Shown one piece after another: positions 42,096 to 49,077 of a DNA stretch of 64,000 nt. Both the position numbers and the translations under genes were made by a program. The notes beneath the pieces were generated by a model. It made no database searches, was not told where the DNA came from, and saw only the letters and a list, made by a program, of their open reading frames with translations. The number at the start of each line of letters is the position of its first letter. The first letter of the stretch is position 1. Origin of the DNA: an uncultured Collinsella sp. (GTDB lineage: Bacteria; Actinomycetota; Coriobacteriia; Coriobacteriales; Coriobacteriaceae); contig CAJJTG010000001.1 of assembly GCA_905194675.1 (NCBI GenBank), forward strand, positions 79,025 to 143,024, in the 5' to 3' direction.

Positions 42096-44926
42096 TGGCT
42101 GCCAAACTCATCGATCTTTCCTTTACGCTCAACGGTCGCAAGGTCAAGGTTCAGATTGCCCCCGATACCATGCTCTTTGCGCTGCTGCGCGAGCAGGGTT
42201 GCGCGTCGGTACGTTGCGCCTGCGAGACCACCAACTGCGGTCTGTGCACGGTGTGGCTCGACGGCGACCCGGTGCTGAGCTGCTCGGTTCCCGCCGCCCG
42301 TGTTGAGGGCCACACCATCACCACGCTTGAGGGCCTCAAGGCCGAGTCCGAGGCGCTCGCCCGTGCGATGGCTGCCGAAGGTGCCGAGCAGTGCGGTTTT
42401 TGCGCCCCCGGCCTCATCATGAACGTGCTGGCGCTTGCCCGCGCCGCCAAGGAGGACCCGAGCCTCGTCGCCACGCGCGAGGAGCTCTCGCGCCAGCTGG
42501 CTGGCAACCTCTGCCGCTGCAGCGGCTACGAGAGCCAGCTGCGCGCCATCGTGCGCTTCCTTAACGAGTCCGGCGTGCGGGTGGGCTTCGAGATGCCCGA
42601 GCTGCCGGTCAATAACACCAGCTCTGACGGCGTCACCTACAAGCAGATCACCCACAAGCAGCCCAAGAAGGACTCGAAGGCCCTGCTCGAGGGTCGTCCG
42701 GTCTACACCGGCGATATGGTGCCCGCCGGCGCCCTGATCGTCAAACTCAAGCGCAGCCCCTATGCCCGCGCCAAGATCCGCTCCATCGATACGTCGCGCG
42801 CCCTGAAGGTGCCGGGTGTCGTGGGCGTCTACACCTACGAGGACGTGCCCAAGCGCCGCTTTACCATCGCCGGCCAGAGCTATCCGCAGCCGAGTCCCTA
42901 CGACCGCCTGATTCTCGAGAACCTCGTGCGCTATCAAAATGAGGAGGTGGCGATTGTCGCCGCCGAGACCGAGGAGGCCGCCGACAAGGCACTCAAGCTC
43001 ATCAAGGTCGACTACGAGGTGCTCGAGCCGTTGCTCGACTTTACCCAGGCACTCGATAACGAGATCGTGGTCCACCCCGAGGGCGACGTGACCTTTATGT
43101 TCCCGCAGGGCGGCGACGTTGCTCGCAACCTGGTGTGCAGCGGTACCAGCGATTTTGGCGACCTTGATGAGGCGTTCGCCCAGAGCGACATCGTCATTGA
43201 GCGCACCTACACGAGCCAGGCCACGCAGACCGCGCCCATGGAGACCTTCCGTGCCTTTGCGACGACCGACGCGTTTGGACGTATCTCGGTGACCACCTCG
43301 ACGCAGGTGCCCTTCCACGTGCGTCGCATGGTCGCCCAGTCGCTCGACATTCCGCAGTCGCAGGTGCAGGTCATTAAGCCGCGCATCGGCGGCGGCTTTG
43401 GCTCCAAGCAGACGGGCTGCTGCGAGATCTTCGTGGCGTTCGTCACCCAGCAGACCGGCCGTCCGAGCTACTGCTGCTACACCCGCGAGGAGACCATCAC
43501 CGCGGGCAACTCGCGCCACCAGATGCAGATGACCGTCAAGCTGGGCGCCATGAACGACGGCACCATCACGGCCATCGACCTGCATACGCTGTCCAACGCC
43601 GGCGCGTACGGCGAGCACGCCACCACGACGATCGGCCTTTCGGGTCACAAGAGCCTGCCCATCTACAACCATGTGAAGGCGAGCCGCTTTAGCTGGGACG
43701 CCGTCTACACCAACACCAACCGCGGCGGTGCGTATCGCGGCTACGGTGCCACCCAGGGCCAGTTTGCCGTGGAGAGCGCCGTCAACGAGCTCGCCGACAT
43801 GCTGCACATGGACCCCGCCGACCTGCGCCTTAAGAACATCGTGCGCGAGGGCGAGATCATGCCGCAGTACTACAACGAGAAGCTCAACGCCTGCGCGCTC
43901 GACCGCTGCCTGCTGCGCGCGATGGACATGATCGGCTGGCGCGACAAGCCGCTGGCCGTGGACCTGGGCGACCGCGTACGCGCCCTGGGTTGCGCGCTCA
44001 CCATGCAGGGCTCGGGCATCTCCAACGTCGACATTGCCGGCATCGACATGCGCCTGGAAGAGGATGGCTTTATTACGATTTCGACCGGCGCCACCGACAA
44101 CGGCATGGGTGTTGACACGATCCTGGCGCAGATTGCCGCCGAGGAGCTGGGCGTTGAGAGCTCGCTGATCGTGGTGCGCGGCGTGGATACCGACGTATCG
44201 CCGTTCGACGCTGGCTCGTACGCGAGCTCGGGTACGTACGTGACGGGCCTGGCTGCCAAGAACGCCGCGACCGAGCTGCGTGAGAAGATTTGTGCCAAGG
44301 CTGCCCAGATGTGGGGCGTGGACGCCGCCGATGTGGTCTTCGACGGCCAGTACGTGCGCCTGTCCGATGAGCGTGCCGCGCGCGAGCAGAACCGCTACCT
44401 CACGCTGCGCGACTTTGCCAACCTGTGCGTCAAGAACATCGCAGGCGGCGACGCGCTCACCTCGCACGCTTCTGCTTGCCTGCCCGTTTCGCCTCCGCCG
44501 TTTATGGCCGGCATCGCCGAGGTCGAGGTCGACAAGGCCACCGGCAAGGTGACCGTGGTGGACTACGCGGCGGCCGTTGACTGCGGCACCGTGATCAACG
44601 AGGCGCTCGCGCGCGTCCAGGCCGAGGGCGGCATTGCCCAGGGTATCGGTCACGCGCTCTACGAGATCGTTGAGCATGACGATCGCGGCCGCCTGCGCAC
44701 CGGCAACTTTATGAGCTACAAGCTGCCCACGCGCCTGGATATCGGCAGCATTCGCGTGGCCTTTGAGCCGAGCTACGAGCCGACGGGCCCGTTTGGCGCC
44801 AAGTCGATCGGCGAGGTCGTCATCAACACACCGCTCGCCGCCGTTGCCTCGGCCGTCGCACACGCCACCGGCCACCAGGTTCGCTCGTTACCGATCACGC
44901 CCGAGAAGGCCCTGCTGGGGGAGTAG
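42095..44926 (+). CDS. Molybdenum hydroxylase: fused [2Fe-2S] and molybdopterin-binding subunit
   Basis: 943 residues, close in size and layout to E. coli XdhD/YgfN. Residues 1-160 carry two [2Fe-2S] sites: CETTNCGLC plus CS near residue 65, and CGFC plus LCRCSGY. From about 190 the molybdopterin-binding region runs to the end, with PRIGGGFGSKQ, RGGAYRGYGATQ and the catalytic GAKSIGE near residue 909. The family hydroxylates purines, aldehydes or related heterocycles using water. The fused layout is that of the enzymes linked by comparative genomics to selenium-dependent purine catabolism; with selenium genes nearby this is suggestive, but the substrate is not established. Confidence 0.87.
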   Translation: MAAKLIDLSFTLNGRKVKVQIAPDTMLFALLREQGCASVRCACETTNCGLCTVWLDGDPVLSCSVPAARVEGHTITTLEGLKAESEALARAMAAEGAEQCGFCAPGLIMNVLALARAAKEDPSLVATREELSRQLAGNLCRCSGYESQLRAIVRFLNESGVRVGFEMPELPVNNTSSDGVTYKQITHKQPKKDSKALLEGRPVYTGDMVPAGALIVKLKRSPYARAKIRSIDTSRALKVPGVVGVYTYEDVPKRRFTIAGQSYPQPSPYDRLILENLVRYQNEEVAIVAAETEEAADKALKLIKVDYEVLEPLLDFTQALDNEIVVHPEGDVTFMFPQGGDVARNLVCSGTSDFGDLDEAFAQSDIVIERTYTSQATQTAPMETFRAFATTDAFGRISVTTSTQVPFHVRRMVAQSLDIPQSQVQVIKPRIGGGFGSKQTGCCEIFVAFVTQQTGRPSYCCYTREETITAGNSRHQMQMTVKLGAMNDGTITAIDLHTLSNAGAYGEHATTTIGLSGHKSLPIYNHVKASRFSWDAVYTNTNRGGAYRGYGATQGQFAVESAVNELADMLHMDPADLRLKNIVREGEIMPQYYNEKLNACALDRCLLRAMDMIGWRDKPLAVDLGDRVRALGCALTMQGSGISNVDIAGIDMRLEEDGFITISTGATDNGMGVDTILAQIAAEELGVESSLIVVRGVDTDVSPFDAGSYASSGTYVTGLAAKNAATELREKICAKAAQMWGVDAADVVFDGQYVRLSDERAAREQNRYLTLRDFANLCVKNIAGGDALTSHASACLPVSPPPFMAGIAEVEVDKATGKVTVVDYAAAVDCGTVINEALARVQAEGGIAQGIGHALYEIVEHDDRGRLRTGNFMSYKLPTRLDIGSIRVAFEPSYEPTGPFGAKSIGEVVINTPLAAVASAVAHATGHQVRSLPITPEKALLGE

Positions 44927-44950
44927 CGGGTCAGCGAACAAGTCGTAATT

Positions 44951-44980
44951 GGCGGGGCGGGACAACTCGCCCCGCCTTTT
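44951..44980 (+). terminator. Terminator of the molybdenum hydroxylase operon
   Basis: GGCGGGGCG and CGCCCCGCC form a 9-bp stem with an 8-nt loop, followed by TTTT. Confidence 0.88.
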
Positions 44981-45038
44981 GCACTCGTGGTGAGGTCGTG
45001 AGCCTGTAAAAGGTGTGCGTGCGCTTGCCGTTCGTATC

Positions 45039-45047
45039 TGCTATCAT
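45039..45047 (+). promoter_or_regulatory. Extended -10 promoter of tRNA-Leu
   Basis: TGCTATCAT, 19 bases before the tRNA 5' end. Confidence 0.45.
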
Positions 45048-45066
45048 TCCTAGTCTGTGCGCTCAT

Positions 45067-45150
45067 GCGGGCGTGGCGGAATTGGTAGACGCGCCAGATT
45101 TAGGTTCTGGTGGGATTCCCGTGAAGGTTCGAGTCCTTTCGCCCGCACCA
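45067..45150 (+). tRNA. tRNA-Leu (anticodon TAG)
   Basis: An 84-nt class II tRNA: acceptor GCGGGCG/CGCCCGC, anticodon stem CCAGA/TCTGG with loop TTTAGGT (anticodon TAG), a variable arm GTGGGATTCCCGT, T-arm GGTTCGAGTCC and encoded CCA. Confidence 0.95.
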
Positions 45151-45241
45151 ACGCACCCGCGTCGGCTTATGCCCTCGCGACACTTTGTTGCATAAAGGTA
45201 CCAGCACCTCAGATAAGCTGGGCAGTATGAGGAGGAACGTG

Positions 45242-46540
45242 TTGAACATCACCGCTTCTGACGTCAAGGACGCCAAGCTCACCGCTACGGTCACCATCCC
45301 GGCCGCCGACGTCGACGCCGCGATCAAGAAGGCCTACAAGGACACCGCCAAGAAGTACCGCTTCCCGGGCTTCCGTGCCGGTAAGGCTCCCCGTCCGGTC
45401 ATCGATTCCGCTCTTGGCGCCGAGGCTACCCTCGCTCAGGCCACCAACGACCTGATCGCCGCCAACGAGCCCGCCGTTCTCAACGAGCTGGACATCGTCC
45501 CCACCAAGAGCGGTGACTACAAGGAGCTCGACCTCGCCAAGGATCACGAGGATTACACCTACACCGTCGAGTTCTCCCTGCGTCCTGCTGCCGAGCTCTC
45601 CTCCTTCGACGCCGTCGAGATCGAGATGCCCCCTGCGGAGGTCACCGAGTCCGAGATCAACAACCAGGTCGAGATGCTCCTCAACTACCGTGCCACCTTC
45701 GAGGACGTCGAGGGTCGCGCCGTCGAGGCTGAGGACTACGTTACCGTCGACCTCAAGGCCGTCGAGAACGCCGACAACTTCGCCGCCGAGGGCCGCATGC
45801 TCATCGCCGGCAGCGACAGCAACCCTGCTGAGTTCAACGAGGCCCTGATCGGCGCCAACGTTGACGACGTCAAGACCGTCACCTGGACCGACGAGGTCGA
45901 GGAGGGCGAGGAGGCCGAGACCCACACCGTCGAGGTCACCGTCAAGGGCATCAAGGTCCGCAACACCCCCGAGCTCACCGACGAGCTCGTCAAGTCCGAC
46001 TTTGGTTTCGACAGCATCGACGCTATGCGCGACGCCATCAAGCTCGAGATCGAGCAGGACAAGGCTTCCCGCCTCCCGGCCGAGAAGGAGAACCGTTGCG
46101 TCGCCGCTCTCGCCGAGCGTCTGCAGCTCGAGGAGATGGATGCCGACTACGAGCAGTCCGTCTTTGAGGAGCTTGGCCAGAACTTCCTGTCCAACCTCGC
46201 TGCCCGCGGCATGACCCTCGACACCTGGCTGCCCGCTTCCGGCCTGACCATGGAGCAGTTCATCGGCGACCTGCACAAGCAGGCCAACGACGTTGCCCGT
46301 GAGTCCCTGGCGCTCGACGCCCTCGCCCGTGAGCTCAAGATCGAGGTCACCGAGGACGACATCAACGCCGAGTTCGAGAAGGCCGGCGTCAAGGACGTCG
46401 AGGCTTCCAAGGCTGAGTTCATCGCCGATGGCCGCATGCCTGCCGTCCGCGAGTCCATCCGTCGCTCCAAGGCCGTCGACCACCTGGTCGAGAACGCCAA
46501 GGTGACCGAGGTCGACGAGACCGCCAAGGACGCCAAGTAA
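45242..46540 (+). CDS. tig: Trigger factor, ribosome-associated chaperone and peptidyl-prolyl isomerase
   Basis: About 432 residues. FPGFRAGKAPRPVI near residue 37 is the ribosome-docking signature. The FKBP-like middle domain (from about 150: EDYVTVDLKAV, MLIAGSD, then VTVKGIKVR) and the helical C-terminal domain follow. The TTG at 45242 is preferred because AGGAGG is 6 bases upstream; the GTG at 45239 and an ATG at 45227 are alternatives. The order tig-clpP-clpX is the one found in many bacteria and links chaperone and protease synthesis. Confidence 0.94.
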   Translation: MNITASDVKDAKLTATVTIPAADVDAAIKKAYKDTAKKYRFPGFRAGKAPRPVIDSALGAEATLAQATNDLIAANEPAVLNELDIVPTKSGDYKELDLAKDHEDYTYTVEFSLRPAAELSSFDAVEIEMPPAEVTESEINNQVEMLLNYRATFEDVEGRAVEAEDYVTVDLKAVENADNFAAEGRMLIAGSDSNPAEFNEALIGANVDDVKTVTWTDEVEEGEEAETHTVEVTVKGIKVRNTPELTDELVKSDFGFDSIDAMRDAIKLEIEQDKASRLPAEKENRCVAALAERLQLEEMDADYEQSVFEELGQNFLSNLAARGMTLDTWLPASGLTMEQFIGDLHKQANDVARESLALDALARELKIEVTEDDINAEFEKAGVKDVEASKAEFIADGRMPAVRESIRRSKAVDHLVENAKVTEVDETAKDAK

Positions 46541-46616
46541 TTCTCGCCACCTTGCTCGCGAGCGCATGCATGTGCCCGCGATGGGGTAAAGTTATAAACC
46601 GGTTATCCGGTTGCTT

Positions 46617-46657
46617 CGTACGGTGCCAGCCAATGCATAGCATGCGGGCACCGTACG
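46617..46657 (+). terminator. 11-bp inverted repeat between tig and clpP
   Basis: CGTACGGTGCC and GGCACCGTACG pair perfectly around a 19-nt loop and are followed by TTTAT. It may end tig transcription or fold in the clpP leader; the short T-run leaves this open. Confidence 0.55.
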
Positions 46658-46690
46658 TTTATCTAGAACCACTATTGGTCCGTAAGAGAA

Positions 46691-47323
46691 ATGGAGATGC
46701 GTATGATCGCTAAGTTCGATTCCGCCCTCGTGCCATACGTTATCGAGCAGACGCCGCGCGGCGAGCGCAGCTACGATATCTATTCGCGCCTGCTCAACGA
46801 CCGCATTATCTTCTTGGGCGAGGAGATCAACTCCGTCAGCGCCAACCTGGTCGTTGCCCAGCTGCTGCATCTTGAGAGCCAGGATGCCGAGAAGGATATC
46901 TCGCTCTACATCAATTCGCCCGGCGGCGAGGTTTACTCCGGCCTGGCGATTCTGGACACCATGAACTTCATCAAGCCGCAGGTCTCCACCATCTGCGTCG
47001 GTATGGCCGCGTCCATGGCCGCCGTGCTGCTTTCGGCCGGTGCCAAGGGCAAGCGCTTCTGCCTGCCGCACTCCAAGGTCATGATTCACCAGCCCAGCGG
47101 CGGTGCGCAGGGCCAGCAGACCGAGATTGAGATTGTGGCCGAGGAGATCAAGAAGACCCGTCGTGAGCTCAACCAGATCCTGTCCGACGCCTCGGGCCAG
47201 CCCATCGAGAAGGTTCAGGCCGATACCGAGCGCGACAACTACCTCACGGCTGCCGAGGCCCTCGACTACGGTCTGATTGACCGCATTGTCACCTCGCGCG
47301 ACCTCGCCGCGAAGGACGCCTAG
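46691..47323 (+). CDS. clpP: ATP-dependent Clp protease proteolytic subunit
   Basis: 210 residues. The catalytic triad is Ser108 (GMAASMAA), His133 (MIHQPSGG) and Asp182 (ERDNY). ClpP forms the 14-mer serine protease chamber fed by ClpX, encoded one base downstream. The first ATG at 46691 is taken; in-frame ATGs at 46697 and 46703 are also possible. Confidence 0.95.
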   Translation: MEMRMIAKFDSALVPYVIEQTPRGERSYDIYSRLLNDRIIFLGEEINSVSANLVVAQLLHLESQDAEKDISLYINSPGGEVYSGLAILDTMNFIKPQVSTICVGMAASMAAVLLSAGAKGKRFCLPHSKVMIHQPSGGAQGQQTEIEIVAEEIKKTRRELNQILSDASGQPIEKVQADTERDNYLTAAEALDYGLIDRIVTSRDLAAKDA

Positions 47324-47324
47324 G

Positions 47325-48740
47325 ATGGCCGGTAACATGCAGGACGGCTTCGACGAGAACGGCAACCCCATCCGCTGCTCCTTCTGCGGAAAAGAGCAGG
47401 GTCAGGTTCGCCGCCTGGTGAAGGGCCCGACCAATATCTTTATCTGCGACGAGTGCGTCGCCGCCTGCTCCGAAATCTTGGAGGAGTCGCTGGCTTCGGA
47501 CTTTATGGACGCCGCCCGCAACGGCAAGCTGCCGGGCTTCCTTAACGACCACGGCCAGGCTGCCGGTCAGCCCGCTGTAGATCCTGAGGCCGAGGGTTTT
47601 GAGCTGGAGGACGACGCCCGCCAGGTCATTACGCACGTGCCGACGCCGCACGAGATCTATGACGAGCTTTCGGCCTATGTCATGGGCCAGGAAGACGCCA
47701 AGCGCGCCATGTCGGTTGCCGTGTACAACCACTATCGCCGCGTCATCGAGGGCGGCGCTGCGCTTTCGGCCTTTGACGAAGCTGGCGGTTTGGACTCGCA
47801 GCTCGACGACGATATGGACGAGGTGGAGCTCGCCAAGTCTAACATTTTGCTGCTCGGTCCCACCGGTACCGGTAAGACTCTGCTCGCCCAGACGCTCGCG
47901 CGCATCCTCGAGGTGCCGTTTGCCATCGCCGACGCCACCGCGCTCACCGAGGCCGGTTACGTGGGCGAGGACGTGGAGAACATCCTGCTCAAGCTCATCA
48001 ATGCTGCCGATGGCGACATTGAGCGCGCGCAGGTCGGCATTATCTACGTGGACGAGATCGACAAGATTGCCCGCAAGGCCGAGAACCTCTCCATCACCCG
48101 CGATGTTTCGGGCGAGGGCGTTCAGCAGGCGCTGCTGAAGATCCTTGAGGGCACGGTGGCAAGCGTTCCGCCCACCGGCGGCCGCAAGCATCCCCAGCAG
48201 GAGCTGCTGCAGATCGACACGACCAACATCCTGTTCATCTGCGGCGGTGCCTTTGTGGGCCTGGATAAGATCATCGCCGACCGTGTTGGCAACAAGGGCG
48301 TGGGCTTTAACTCCGAGATCGCCGGCCCCACTTCGGTCGACGAGAACGACCTGCTGCGTCAGGTGCTCCCGCAGGACCTCAACGCCTTTGGCATGATCCC
48401 CGAGTTTGTGGGCCGTACGCCCGTCGTCACCCAGACGCAGGCGCTCGACGAGGACGATCTGGTGTCGATTCTGACCGAGCCCAAGAACGCCGTGGTGCGC
48501 CAGTACCGTAAGATGTTCCAGCTCGAGGACGTTGAGCTTGAGTTTGAGGACGCGGCGCTGCACGAGATCGCCCGCATGGCACTCGCCCGCAAGACCGGCG
48601 CCCGCGGCCTGCGCTCCATCTGCGAGGACGTGCTGCAGCAGACGATGTTCGACCTCCCCAGCGAGGAAGGCGTCGCCAAGGTCATCGTGACCGAAGCCTC
48701 CGTAAAGGGCGAAGAACAGCCCCAGCGCATCTATGGGTAA
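47325..48740 (+). CDS. clpX: ATP-dependent Clp protease ATP-binding subunit ClpX
   Basis: 471 residues, about 45 longer than typical because of extra sequence between the zinc finger and the AAA+ core and within it (residues about 60-110 and 145-165). The N-terminal zinc finger is CSFCGKEQ...CDEC. Walker A is GPTGTGKT (about 178-185), Walker B IIYVDEIDKIA, and GYVGEDVEN is the pore-loop region. It unfolds tagged substrates and feeds them to ClpP. The gene starts two bases after clpP ends. Confidence 0.95.
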   Translation: MAGNMQDGFDENGNPIRCSFCGKEQGQVRRLVKGPTNIFICDECVAACSEILEESLASDFMDAARNGKLPGFLNDHGQAAGQPAVDPEAEGFELEDDARQVITHVPTPHEIYDELSAYVMGQEDAKRAMSVAVYNHYRRVIEGGAALSAFDEAGGLDSQLDDDMDEVELAKSNILLLGPTGTGKTLLAQTLARILEVPFAIADATALTEAGYVGEDVENILLKLINAADGDIERAQVGIIYVDEIDKIARKAENLSITRDVSGEGVQQALLKILEGTVASVPPTGGRKHPQQELLQIDTTNILFICGGAFVGLDKIIADRVGNKGVGFNSEIAGPTSVDENDLLRQVLPQDLNAFGMIPEFVGRTPVVTQTQALDEDDLVSILTEPKNAVVRQYRKMFQLEDVELEFEDAALHEIARMALARKTGARGLRSICEDVLQQTMFDLPSEEGVAKVIVTEASVKGEEQPQRIYG

Positions 48741-48754
48741 ATAGCGCCCGTTTA

Positions 48755-48780
48755 GGTCCCGCGGCAACCACTGCGGGACC
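48755..48780 (+). terminator. Hairpin after clpX
   Basis: GGTCCCGC and GCGGGACC form an 8-bp stem with a 10-nt loop. No proper T-run follows, so termination here may be weak. Confidence 0.5.
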
Positions 48781-48782
48781 TG

Positions 48783-48875
48783 CCATTTAGGGACAGGTTT
48801 ATTTTGGTCGGTTTTATATGGGCAAACGTCATTCTGCCTGATAAAACCTGCCAAAATAAACCTGTCCCTTTTTGG
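48783..48875. repeat. Inverted pair of GGGACAGGTTTA hairpin repeats
   Basis: Two 25-nt units (48783-48807 and 48851-48875) face each other. The better one has arms CCAAAA/TTTTTGG around TAAACCTGTCCC. Together with flanking GGTTTTAT/ATAAAACC they give about 29-nt arms around 23 bases. It belongs to the same GGGAC-core class as 39359-39470. Confidence 0.8.
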
Positions 48876-48887
48876 TAGGTATGCCTG

Positions 48888-48896
48888 TGCTATTCT
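48888..48896 (+). promoter_or_regulatory. Extended -10 promoter of valS
   Basis: TGCTATTCT, an extended -10 element. Transcription from about 48903 would give a leader of roughly 175 bases. Confidence 0.45.
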
Positions 48897-48944
48897 GTGA
48901 GATTGTTTAGCTAGTACCTTCAGACTGAAGTAATCGATACCTAA

Positions 48945-49057
48945 GGCGTGTCCGCCTGTTTGGTTTTCGTAGATTCCGCACGAGCCGAAGGACACTTAAT
49001 GTGCTCTTCGTGCGAGTCAGGACTTGACCGAGCGAAAACCAAGCAGGCGGACACGCC
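48945..49057 (+). promoter_or_regulatory. Long stem-loop leader of valS
   Basis: Bases 48945-48969 pair with 49033-49057 over 25 bp with a single G-U position (GGCGTGTCCGCCTG... against ...CAGGCGGACACGCC). The 63-nt loop contains further pairing, for example GCACGAG with CTCTTCGTGC. The stem ends 4-9 bases before the GGGACAGGGAGAG ribosome site. No T-box consensus (TGG-x-ACCGCG) is visible. A regulatory RNA or an inserted palindromic element are both possible. Confidence 0.7.
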
Positions 49058-49077
49058 GGCGGGACAGGGAGAGATAT

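Noticed and set aside
48945..49057. T-box riboswitch in the valS leader
   Set aside because: No TGG-x-ACCGCG-like T-box sequence and no antiterminator/terminator pair is seen.
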